From assembly GCA_033807775.1 (NCBI GenBank), contig CM066317.1, positions 38,877,870 to 38,941,869 of the forward strand: DNA of 64,000 nucleotides, written 5' to 3'. The position numbers and the translations under genes were made by a program. The stretch comes from Saussurea involucrata (Eukaryota > Streptophyta > Magnoliopsida > Asterales > Asteraceae). The notes under the pieces were generated by a model that searched no databases, was not told the origin of the DNA, and saw only the letters and a list, made by a program, of their open reading frames with translations. Below are positions 1-8,224 of the stretch, one piece after another. Position 1 is the stretch's first letter; every line of letters begins with the position of its first letter.

Positions 1-77
1 ATCAATACAAGTGAGATTTATGACGTTTATACTGATTTGGGTTGATTCTTTACATTGCACTTGTTAATCTGGGATCC

Positions 78-112
<35 letters not shown>

Positions 113-622
113 GTAGTTTCATATTTCCGTACTCACATCTATCTTTGTCTAGACCCTATCAAATCTAGCTGATATGTTTATATATCTCAATGGAAAACGT
201 ACATAAAGCTAAAGTTCAAGGATTTAGGACGTTGATCGAGCTTTTCCATGCCCAGTCCTAATTTCTATTAAAGGCCAAAAACGGGATACAAATCTATACT
301 AATGAAGCATTTATGCGAGAAAGTTATTATTAGGTTTTCTTACACTAGTTTTCATTATCAGTTAGTCCGTTTGTATGAAAACACTCTAAATATGCATATC
401 TTATTACGCGTATTGCAATTACGATGCATATATACTTACGTGTATAATTAACTTTATGGAGGACCTTGGAAATCCATGGAATGTATACAACCCTTGAAGA
501 ATGATTTTTGGAAAGTACATGTTTGCGAAACCACCTGGCACTCGATTGCGTTTATGGACGGACCACCAATCACCTCATCCTTCATCCTCCATATGGCATT
601 ATATACATTTCACAAAGGCCCA
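1..622. other. AT-rich flank without a recognisable gene
   Basis: No coding pattern stands out on either strand; the 64-codon open frame at 501-695 runs into the LTR of the next element and resembles nothing I know. A pure (AT)n tract at 80-109 is followed by GGGGTAGTTTCAT, the same terminal string that opens the foldback element at 7983. This stretch may therefore hold the end of a related element whose other end I could not find. The last five bases (618-622, GCCCA) are the target-site duplication of the element that follows. Confidence 0.6.
80..109. repeat. (AT)n microsatellite
   Basis: Thirty bases of uninterrupted AT. It is abutted by a GGGG terminal motif like those of the (TA)n-bounded elements at 7983-15084. 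Confidence 0.95.
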
Positions 623-902
623 TGTTAGGGCAGGTTTTAATGTTGATTTAAAGTTCAAGGGTTGTTTTGTATTAATTCATTTTGAGCCTTTTTAGTGAAC
701 GGGCCATGAGCTTGTTAACCACGGCCCCAATGTATTTAATGTTGATTAGCTTGGAAAAACAAGCTAATCATCTCTTAGCTTTCTAATTCGTACTGTAATA
801 TTCTCTCTGAAAGTTAATGAAAGGGATGACCAGTTGAAATCATATTTCTTATTGCTTTATCATATTCGATTTCTAAACTGTTGCATAGATCTGGATTCAA
901 CA
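623..902 (+). repeat. 5' LTR of element J
   Basis: Matches 7685-7964 over its full 280 bp and begins TGTTAGGGCAGG. It contains a perfect 10-bp stem hairpin, GATTAGCTTG (744-753) and CAAGCTAATC (760-769) around GAAAAA. In the 3' LTR the left arm carries one change. Confidence 0.95.
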
Positions 903-904
903 AT

Positions 905-916
905 TGGTATCAGAGC
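905..916 (+). other. Primer-binding site, tRNA-iMet type
   Basis: TGGTATCAGAGC lies two bases after the end of the 5' LTR. It is complementary to the 3' end of plant initiator tRNA-Met, the usual primer for copia elements. Confidence 0.92.
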
Positions 917-1332
917 AGACAGACGGATTCGATTCAAAGCTTCATTCATCAATTTCTGGTTAGTTTGACTTTTACCCGTCTGACTATTCTTGAATTCTTG
1001 AATATTTGATTCAGTCGAAATTGATTGTTTTTGCTTATTGGGTTGTGTTAGCATTATCGTTATAAGTGTTTCTGCAAATTTTCACATCCTAATTCATTCG
1101 TTTGATTGGTCAATTTAGCAATTTAAGATCAAAGTTTTTGGTAGTGTTCTTCAACAAAAATCGAATTTTACCATCAAAACGTGTTCTTTTTGCTTAGAAA
1201 TCGATTGGGTTAGTGTTAGTTTTGTGTTTGGTATTGTTTCTAATCTTTCAGAAACAATTTTGAGTAACCCTAGTTGAGAAATCAATCGAACTGAGTAAAC
1301 AACCGCAGTGTCTGGACAAACCCAACCGCAGT

Positions 1333-1768
1333 TTCCGGACAAGTTCATTATGTCCGGACGTTTGTGGTTCCATCCGGATTCTTCCAATTTTTTCGGACAA
1401 CCAGTTTCTTCCGGGTAAGTCATCCATCCGGGTAAGTATCTTATAATCTCAAACCTATCCTGGTATTATTGTTCCGGATAACTCAAAGTATCCGGAAATC
1501 AATTTTATCCGGAAATCCATTTTTTACCCGGAAACTTCGTGGTATCCGGAAACTGCACAGTATCCGGAAACTCCATCGTACCCGGAAAACTTAATACTGT
1601 CCGGAATCCACAGCATCCGGTAAGCTTCTGTTTGAATTGTTCTCTATCCGGTAACTTAAGACCATCCGGTAACCTTGGTTATCCGGACAAATCAAGTTAT
1701 CCGGACTCCCTTGCTTATCCGGACAACTCTGCATAATTGAACTGCTTTCTTCAATTCTGATCCGGACA
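1333..1768 (+). repeat. CCGG-rich degenerate repeat array in the leader of element J
   Basis: Twenty CCGG tetramers occur in about 436 bp, most as TATCCGGAAACT, CATCCGGTAAC or TATCCGGACAA and spaced roughly 15-30 bp. Chance would give about two. The array lies in the untranslated leader between the primer-binding site and gag. The short open frame across it (1539-1736) reflects the repeat and is not a gene. Confidence 0.85.
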
Positions 1769-1929
1769 CTTCCAGATCAGATCACTTATTTGGATTCCTA
1801 TCCAGTAAGCTAAGTTATTGTCTAACCACTCATAGAACCTGCGTTAGGACTCCACTCTTAGTGCCTTGCGTTAGGTTTTACACTTTGAATCAATCTACAC
1901 GTCTGACGATCAATCCGTTGCAACCGAAG

Positions 1930-4900
1930 ATGTCTTCTTCTCGTGATGCTCTCGCAATTGGCACTGACACCAAGCCACCGTGTCTCTATCCAAACGAGTA
2001 CAGCCAATGGCGAGATAGGTTTATGATCTTCATAGAGTCCAAGGACAACTATGAGTACATCAAGAGAGCCCTGGATAATGGCCCAATTGACAAACCGATG
2101 AAGGAAATAGCTGCAACTGCAACTGCACTAGCTCGACGTGAGAAAAAGACTCTGGGTGAAATGACAGATTTTGAAAGAGGCATGACTGAAGGTGAAAAGC
2201 ATGCAAAGAGATATTTGATTCAAGCTCTTCCTAATTCCATCTACACATCCATAGATAGTTACAAAGAGACGGCTAAGGGCATGTGGGACAAAGTAGCCAG
2301 AATGATGCGTGTGAGCGTTGTAGGAAATCAGCTGAAGATAAATAGCGCGATAACGAAGTTCGATGGGTTCAAGCAGCGCAACGGTGAATCCCTCACCCAG
2401 ACCTATGAATGGTTTTGCCTACTTCTCAATGAACTGAACAAGAACAAGATTGTTCGTTCTAATACGGAAAATGCGCTCAAGTTTCTCAACAATCTGCTAC
2501 CTGAATGGAAGGTGTTTGCTTCTCATGTCAAACACAACAATTTGATTGAGAATATTAGCATCAACGAACTGTATGAGACACTTCTTCAAGACGAAGATGA
2601 AGTGAACGAGCTCCTAGGCGAGAAAAAGGCTGAACCAAAGCCATCTGCTAATCCTATTGCTCTCATTTCCTCAAAGAAAGGAAAATCATTGGGAAGTCAC
2701 TCCAGACGTGCTCCAAAGCAAAGTTCTTCTGAGTCAGAAGCTGAAGATAAGCAAGACGACGATTTTGATGATGAAAAGGTTGTCGAATTCAAAAAGGCCA
2801 TAGCTTTGCTTACCAAATCCTTCGAACAACAAAGGTACTACAAGAATCCCTCATCCAATAGTCAGCGCTACTCCACCTCCTCCAACAAGCGCCATGACTA
2901 CAAAGATCGATACGAAGGAAAGAAGAAGGTCAGTGAGCACGACAAGGCTGAGAAGAAGGGAAAGTCAGAGAAAGAAGAAGGGAAGAAGAGAGATGAACCC
3001 GTAAAGTGTTACAACTGCGGGAAACTTGGTCATTTTGCGAAGGATTGTCGCCAGCCAACAGTAAAGAACTCTCACTACTACGAGGCCAAGCTTGCATTGT
3101 CTCGTCAGAAGGAGGCTAGAGAAGCTATGTTTGCTGAAAACGACTACTGGTTGGAAAGATCTGATGATGAAGGCAATTTTGATGTTGCTGATGCCTTCAT
3201 GGGATATCACTCCTCAGCCGAAGAAGAAACGGCTCCTACAAGTCAGGTATGTGATTCTTGCCAACCCGAATTCTTGAATAAAATGCAAGCATTTACTGAT
3301 CAGGCAAATTCCTTCCAGGCCACCTCTAAACAACAAAAGCTTGAAATTAGGTCACTAAATGAAAAGCTTGATGTTCAAAAGAGAAAAATAGAGAAATATA
3401 AGTCTGATTGTGCTAATTTAATTGATAGATGCAAAATTTTGTCATTAGCACCTAAAGACTTAAGAGCAAAATTATCTGATCTTCAACGTCAGTTTGATCA
3501 GTGCATGAATGAGAAAGAAGAAATTGTTTATCAATGTTCTTCTCTTCAAATTCAGCACAAAGAGTTTGTTACTAAAATTCTTGACCTCGAAACCAAACTG
3601 CACAAAAGGGGTCAAACTGATCAAACCATTTTTTTGAACAAACCCAAAGAGTTCACGTACTTCAACAAAGAGTGGGGAATCGGATATGATAACCCACACT
3701 ACTTAAAAAAGGGGAGATATCAAGTTCCAACCCTATATGATTTTGCGTGCTATGGGTTAGATAAAAAGTACCCAGAATACGCAATTCAATGGACTGGTCC
3801 TCTTGAACCAGAAAAGGAGGAGGAAACCGAGGAACATAAACGCACACAAAAACGAGGAATTCAACTTCCATTTTGTTATGAACCTTTAAACTACTCGTAT
3901 CAAAAGGACAAAAAGTACCTTTCCAATGACTACTTCGACCCCTACAAGGTAGCTACACCCAAGGATTCCTCCAAAAAGGATGAGGATCTAGCACCTGCAA
4001 CCAAAACTGAGACGGATGAGTTTAAACTCTATGTTCACCCTCTCATGTTGGAAGCAAAGATTGTTGAGTTGGAGGAGTCATTTGAGAAAGAAAGGTCTAT
4101 TTTTCAAAATGAAAAGAAAGTGCTTATCTCTGAGATTGAGAAACTCAAATATGAGAAATCCGACAGTGTGTCAAGTGAGGAAAAGGAAAAATTTCAGTGG
4201 GAAATCAATACGCTCTCATCAAAACTGTCTGAAGCGACAAGAGAAACGATGAAAGAGCATATGATAAATAGTCAACTCCATGTGCAGCTTGACTTGCTCC
4301 AAACTGCGAAGCAATTTTCACCTGAACTTTCCTCTAACTTATCTGACACATCCTCGTGTAAAGCTTTCTTAGGAAAAACTTTTTCAACACAAGACGATCA
4401 AGATTCTCAAGACGAGAGTGTTTTACGGAATTTAAACTCTGATTTTTTCTTAGCTTCCGCACCAAATTCCCCAAAACACTCAAGCATAAAGAGTTCCTCG
4501 CCTTCCTCACCTGATCCAAGTCCAGTACATCCCAAGATAAATTTTTCAGAGTACATGAACTCCGAAGGTAACAGTGAAGAAGAGTTTGATTCGTTTCCCT
4601 TCGACAAACTTCTTCCAAGTCACACTGATTTTTTATCCCCCGTGGTTAATCGTCCGGTTAATTCTTTAAAAGAAAGATGTTCTCAAACAAAGGCCTCAGC
4701 TGTGATCAAGATTTCTCAGTCAAAACCAACCTTGAAACCTGTTTCCAAAAGGCAATCACAGCCAAGGCAAGCGACCGGACTATTGACTGCCAACACTACT
4801 ATTTCTCCAAGTCAACCTGATTTTTTGTCTCCAGTGGTTAATCGTCCGGTCAATTTTCTAAAGGGCGACTGTTCTCAACCCAAGACTCCGACTGTGATCA

Positions 4901-5508
4901 AGATTCTTAAAAATGTTTCCAATTCTCAAAAACAGTCACAGCCGAAGCAAAAGACCGAACGACCGACCACTAAGACCCCTCTTTCCTCAAAAGTCACTGA
5001 TCATACTGTCCCTGCTGTTTTAGATAAAAATGGTGGCGCTAATAAAGAAACACCAAAGTGGCTAAAGAGGGAATCTGTCAAGAAGGATGCGTCAAAGTCT
5101 TCCCCACCTGTTTTCAATTCTAGAATAAACAAAGACAATTATGCTTGGAATCATTGGAACCATTTTGATGTTTCTTTTCCCGTTAAAGTTAACTCTCTCA
5201 ATCAATTGATTCAGTTATCGCATGATTGTTTATGTTGTTCTAATTGTGGTTGGAATGAGTTTGATGATATTCACAATAATGATTGGTATGCGCCTTACTT
5301 TGTTGGTAATCTATTTCATAAGCGCAAACCCCATAATAATAACCAACAACACCATTTCAAAAGGGGTACCAATCAAAAGGTTAAACCACAGCGGGAGACT
5401 CACCCCATTCCTACACTCATCCGTCTCTCAAAAGACGGATGTTTCAGTCTTGCACGGGGATTTAGCACAACTTCCACTGGTCCCTCATTTGGAGGGTTCT
5501 GGTGTTGA
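1930..5508 (+). CDS. gag: Copia-type Gag polyprotein, very long, no pol fused
   Basis: An uninterrupted frame of 1192 codons from the ATG at 1930; the frame opens earlier at 1861 but only with GTG. Residues about 15-235 have the pattern of the copia gag domain (Retrotran_gag_2/UBN2 type), including the W-R-F segment near residue 27. A CCHC zinc knuckle, CYNCGKLGHFAKDC, starts at residue 360. Two heptad-rich, K/E/Q-rich stretches, about 450-560 and 705-790, look like coiled coils. Residues 900-963 and 964-1027 are imperfect tandem repeats starting DFLSPVVNRPVN. The protein should form the cytoplasmic virus-like particle and bind element RNA. At nearly 1200 residues it is far longer than a normal copia Gag, and no protease DSG motif follows. 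The stop comes soon after the neighbouring frame becomes coding-like, so the C-terminus may be a frameshifted junction with the next ORF. Confidence 0.85.
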   Translation: MSSSRDALAIGTDTKPPCLYPNEYSQWRDRFMIFIESKDNYEYIKRALDNGPIDKPMKEIAATATALARREKKTLGEMTDFERGMTEGEKHAKRYLIQALPNSIYTSIDSYKETAKGMWDKVARMMRVSVVGNQLKINSAITKFDGFKQRNGESLTQTYEWFCLLLNELNKNKIVRSNTENALKFLNNLLPEWKVFASHVKHNNLIENISINELYETLLQDEDEVNELLGEKKAEPKPSANPIALISSKKGKSLGSHSRRAPKQSSSESEAEDKQDDDFDDEKVVEFKKAIALLTKSFEQQRYYKNPSSNSQRYSTSSNKRHDYKDRYEGKKKVSEHDKAEKKGKSEKEEGKKRDEPVKCYNCGKLGHFAKDCRQPTVKNSHYYEAKLALSRQKEAREAMFAENDYWLERSDDEGNFDVADAFMGYHSSAEEETAPTSQVCDSCQPEFLNKMQAFTDQANSFQATSKQQKLEIRSLNEKLDVQKRKIEKYKSDCANLIDRCKILSLAPKDLRAKLSDLQRQFDQCMNEKEEIVYQCSSLQIQHKEFVTKILDLETKLHKRGQTDQTIFLNKPKEFTYFNKEWGIGYDNPHYLKKGRYQVPTLYDFACYGLDKKYPEYAIQWTGPLEPEKEEETEEHKRTQKRGIQLPFCYEPLNYSYQKDKKYLSNDYFDPYKVATPKDSSKKDEDLAPATKTETDEFKLYVHPLMLEAKIVELEESFEKERSIFQNEKKVLISEIEKLKYEKSDSVSSEEKEKFQWEINTLSSKLSEATRETMKEHMINSQLHVQLDLLQTAKQFSPELSSNLSDTSSCKAFLGKTFSTQDDQDSQDESVLRNLNSDFFLASAPNSPKHSSIKSSSPSSPDPSPVHPKINFSEYMNSEGNSEEEFDSFPFDKLLPSHTDFLSPVVNRPVNSLKERCSQTKASAVIKISQSKPTLKPVSKRQSQPRQATGLLTANTTISPSQPDFLSPVVNRPVNFLKGDCSQPKTPTVIKILKNVSNSQKQSQPKQKTERPTTKTPLSSKVTDHTVPAVLDKNGGANKETPKWLKRESVKKDASKSSPPVFNSRINKDNYAWNHWNHFDVSFPVKVNSLNQLIQLSHDCLCCSNCGWNEFDDIHNNDWYAPYFVGNLFHKRKPHNNNQQHHFKRGTNQKVKPQRETHPIPTLIRLSKDGCFSLARGFSTTSTGPSFGGFWC

Positions 5509-6793
5509 AACAAGAGACCAGCCTCCCCCGGTCTCGCCTTCATTTCGTGCACAATCGAGTCTAGCGCCTTTCGATATTGAACATTCTTCGGCTAGGACAC
5601 TCGAAGCTGAGCAACACCAAGTCGAGACTCTTCGTGACTCGACCGGAACCACCGTAGTGTCTTCACCTCTTGGTGAAACACAAGGATCGGCGGGAAATCC
5701 TACCACAGCTAACATCACGCCAACTGTGAACGTAGGTGGCTCTACCCCTGTGGTAGACACCTCAACGGGCAATCTAAGTGATCCCGGGGTTAATTTACCC
5801 GACTTCGTGTCACCAGGGTCTCTGGACAGCACCCTTAAGGCTGTCCGCCAGGATATGGAGCAACAGATGCAACAACATGTAGCCGCTGAACTTGCCAAAG
5901 CGATGCGCGCGATCAAAGGTAAAGGCCACCTTGTCGATACTGAAACCGCCATTCTACCTCCACCGATTACACCGCAACCTATCTATTCGGTGGACACCCT
6001 GAAGACGATGCTATTGGCCCAACTGCTCCAGGAATCCAACACAACCACCTCTACCAAAGCAGACCTGATCTCAGTTCTCCGATCCCAGGTCACTACTCCA
6101 TCTTCATCTATCACATCACGCCTTGACGCCATTGACTCGACCCTCAACGACTACAACAAAGCACTCGCCACGCTGTCTGAGAGGGTCCGCTCACTGGAAG
6201 ACACTTGTAAGAGTCAAGCCGGCGGTCTCAAACGTAAGCATGATGACCAGAATGATCCTGATCACCGTGAGGGGGAGAAACGTCTACGCCAAACCGAGAC
6301 CGCCCAGATCATGACTGCCGAAACTACAACAGTGGTTCAACAGGAAACCCCAACTACGGCAACTACATCAGAAGCACCCGAAGCCGAGTTGCCACTAGCA
6401 GATATGGTCATAGATATGAAGATTTCAGATGAAGAAGACCCGACAGTTGAAAAGCCCGAGGGTTCAACACAGGAACTGGTCGATTTTGACTCGTCAGACA
6501 GACCGATACTGGACATGATAGATCCAGAGTGTGAGACCAACCCGGAGACCGAAGACGCATGGTATGAAAAAGCCGCCAGTGCCGTAAATCTCCAGGTAAA
6601 TTTTGTCTTCCCTACTGATGAGGACGACAATATTGACTACGATCAGTCCCTGCTCCAAAATTTATATGGAGCAACCCCCGTTCACTATGCTCAACCCTCC
6701 GGAACATCATCAACAAGACCCGAGTCTACTACTTCCGATATTCCGACAACTGCTCCTCCCACGATAGCTTCTGTTCTTCCTCCCTCTCCTTAA
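5222..6793 (+). CDS. Second ORF of element J, unknown function
   Basis: Open for 523 codons from an ATG at 5222, overlapping the end of gag by 287 bp in another frame. The first 60 or so residues read like an off-frame shadow of gag. From about 5410 the composition becomes protein-like: Ser/Thr/Pro-rich, then a helical segment near MEQQMQQHVAAEL, a second predicted coil around 6100-6200, a basic KRKHD patch and an acidic tail. I do not recognise a catalytic motif. The simplest reading is that gag and this ORF were one frame broken by a one-base indel near 5480-5500; programmed frameshifting or a separate protein are alternatives. It ends in TAA 27 bp before the next ORF, in the same frame. 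It may correspond to the extra ORF some plant copia lineages carry beyond pol. Confidence 0.6.
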   Translation: MIVYVVLIVVGMSLMIFTIMIGMRLTLLVIYFISANPIIITNNTISKGVPIKRLNHSGRLTPFLHSSVSQKTDVSVLHGDLAQLPLVPHLEGSGVETRDQPPPVSPSFRAQSSLAPFDIEHSSARTLEAEQHQVETLRDSTGTTVVSSPLGETQGSAGNPTTANITPTVNVGGSTPVVDTSTGNLSDPGVNLPDFVSPGSLDSTLKAVRQDMEQQMQQHVAAELAKAMRAIKGKGHLVDTETAILPPPITPQPIYSVDTLKTMLLAQLLQESNTTTSTKADLISVLRSQVTTPSSSITSRLDAIDSTLNDYNKALATLSERVRSLEDTCKSQAGGLKRKHDDQNDPDHREGEKRLRQTETAQIMTAETTTVVQQETPTTATTSEAPEAELPLADMVIDMKISDEEDPTVEKPEGSTQELVDFDSSDRPILDMIDPECETNPETEDAWYEKAASAVNLQVNFVFPTDEDDNIDYDQSLLQNLYGATPVHYAQPSGTSSTRPESTTSDIPTTAPPTIASVLPPSP

Positions 6794-6820
6794 CAGCAAT
6801 AAATCCGTTGGGAGAAGATC

Positions 6821-7702
6821 ATGGTACTTATCCCTCATCTGGAGGAATCTTTGAAGAAGCTATTCGTACACAAGCTTCGCCCGATCGAGCCGACCTTCTG
6901 TCTGGGTATCTACAATCTTGACCCAGAATTTCAACGCCGATATATCAGCACAATGCAGCGGTGTCTTCCAATCAACCAGGTCAGAACAAAACTTCGAATC
7001 ACAGAGGTAATCAGTATCTATTCAAGACGTATTATGAGGATCGTCTACCCAGTTTTCATTGTTCGATGTGAAGATGGGAACGAATGGAAATTTTCAGAAG
7101 CTGATTTCAAGAACCTCCGACCACTCGACTTTCTGGTTATTCTGAAAGACTTACGTACAAGAACCATCCGACCGCTAGAGATTACAAAGGCGCTGGAAGC
7201 TGTTCGTCGATACCTGGTCCGCACCATCATGATGTCTTATCTAACGGACTTCCAAATGGCTATCGAGAACAAGGCGAAAAAGGTAAATCTGATCAAGCCG
7301 AATCTGAAAGCACCTGAGTTAAACATGTATCCCGAGAACGCTATGCTTCTGGAACCAGAATTCGGGAGTGTTTACCTCAATGAGCAAAAGGAGAAGAAAT
7401 TCATGCGTTTCAGTCAGGTAGACAGATTTTGTGACGACACGCTTCTAAAGGTTAGAGATGCTCTTCGAAAGATTATTCAGCACGAGTCTGAAAATCCAAG
7501 GTATTCTTATGTTCCGAATCCGAATGAAGTAACTGCTCGGAATGCCTTGGAAATGATTGAAGATCGCATCGACTATCGCCGCGCCATCAGATTGTTCGAG
7601 GTACACTTCGCGCTCCGCAAAAGATATGTCTTCAACTGGAGAGATCTAGAGCGCCAACTCGAACTTCAAATCAAAGGGGGAGATTGTTTGGGCAGGTTTT
7701 AA
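6821..7702 (+). CDS. Third ORF of element J, conserved 3' domain of unknown function
   Basis: An intact 293-codon frame starting ATG at 6821, in the same frame as the previous ORF and 27 bp downstream. It continues 18 bases into the 3' LTR before its stop. The protein is basic and mostly helical, with a central WKFSEADF segment and a C-terminal FNWRDLERQLELQ segment. From memory, a domain with the WKFSEADF signature recurs at the 3' end of copia-derived sequences in Asteraceae, usually annotated as uncharacterised. No signal peptide or membrane helix is visible, so an envelope-like role is not supported. Why a pol-less element keeps an intact ORF here is unclear. Confidence 0.7.
   Translation: MVLIPHLEESLKKLFVHKLRPIEPTFCLGIYNLDPEFQRRYISTMQRCLPINQVRTKLRITEVISIYSRRIMRIVYPVFIVRCEDGNEWKFSEADFKNLRPLDFLVILKDLRTRTIRPLEITKALEAVRRYLVRTIMMSYLTDFQMAIENKAKKVNLIKPNLKAPELNMYPENAMLLEPEFGSVYLNEQKEKKFMRFSQVDRFCDDTLLKVRDALRKIIQHESENPRYSYVPNPNEVTARNALEMIEDRIDYRRAIRLFEVHFALRKRYVFNWRDLERQLELQIKGGDCLGRF
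7673..7683 (+). other. Polypurine tract of element J
   Basis: AAAGGGGGAGA lies one base before the 3' LTR and should prime plus-strand synthesis. It sits inside the third ORF. Confidence 0.88.
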
Positions 7703-7964
7703 TGTTGATTTAAAGTTCAAGGGTTGTTTTGTATTAATTCATTTTGAGCCTTTTTAGTGAACGGGTCGTGGGCTTGTTAACCACGGGCCCAATGTATTTA
7801 ATGTTGATTAACTTGGAAAAACAAGCTAATCATCTCTTAACTTTCTAATTCGTACTGTAATATTCTCTCTGAAAGTTAATGAAAGGGATGACCAGTTGAA
7901 ATCATATTTCTTATTGCTTTATCATATTCGATTTCTAAACTGTTGCACGGATCTGAATTCAACA
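7685..7964 (+). repeat. 3' LTR of element J
   Basis: Begins TGTTTGGGCAGG, ends TTCAACA and is followed by GCCCA, matching the bases before the 5' LTR. It is the same length as the 5' copy with about ten substitutions. Confidence 0.95.
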
Positions 7965-8224
7965 GCCCATATTTATATATTTATAGGGGTAGTTTCATTT
8001 GCAAACCACGTTAATTTTACAAACCATGCAAACCGTCAATTTCATTGGTTATGTTAATGAATTTATTTCATGAAATTGTTTAATTTGATGAAACTGTTTC
8101 ATATATTTGTGTTTTTCATGTAAAAAGAAAAAGGTTTTATCAGACTGAGAAAATACATGAAACAATTTCTCTAGAATGAGAAAATTACATGAAACTACAT
8201 TAAAAAGAAATATATGAAACAATT

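Larger units (their letters stand above)
623..7964 (+). mobile_element. Complete non-autonomous copia-like LTR element, gag plus two extra ORFs (element J)
   Basis: The two 280-bp direct repeats at 623-902 and 7685-7964 both start TGTT and end AACA, and are flanked by a perfect 5-bp duplication GCCCA (618-622 and 7965-7969). Just inside the left LTR is an initiator-tRNA-Met type primer-binding site, and just before the right LTR is a polypurine tract. The 6.8-kb interior carries a copia-type gag with zinc knuckle, then two further reading frames. No protease, integrase, reverse transcriptase or RNase H motif is visible in any frame. By structure it resembles the gag-only terminal-repeat class (TR-GAG). 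It would need pol from an autonomous partner. By eye I count about ten differences between the LTRs, mostly transitions, so insertion is not very recent. Confidence 0.93.

Noticed and set aside
905..916. Possible tRNA gene at TGGTATCAGAGC
   Set aside because: Only a 12-base primer-binding site; no cloverleaf. Likewise at 37414 and 52805.
1539..1736. 65-codon ORF over the CCGG array
   Set aside because: Translation of the degenerate repeat; it ends before gag and has no family resemblance.
5485..5952. 155-codon minus-strand ORF
   Set aside because: Shadow of ORF2; composition follows the complementary strand.
6821..7702. ORF3 of element J as an envelope protein
   Set aside because: No signal peptide, transmembrane helix or glycosylation-rich region is visible.
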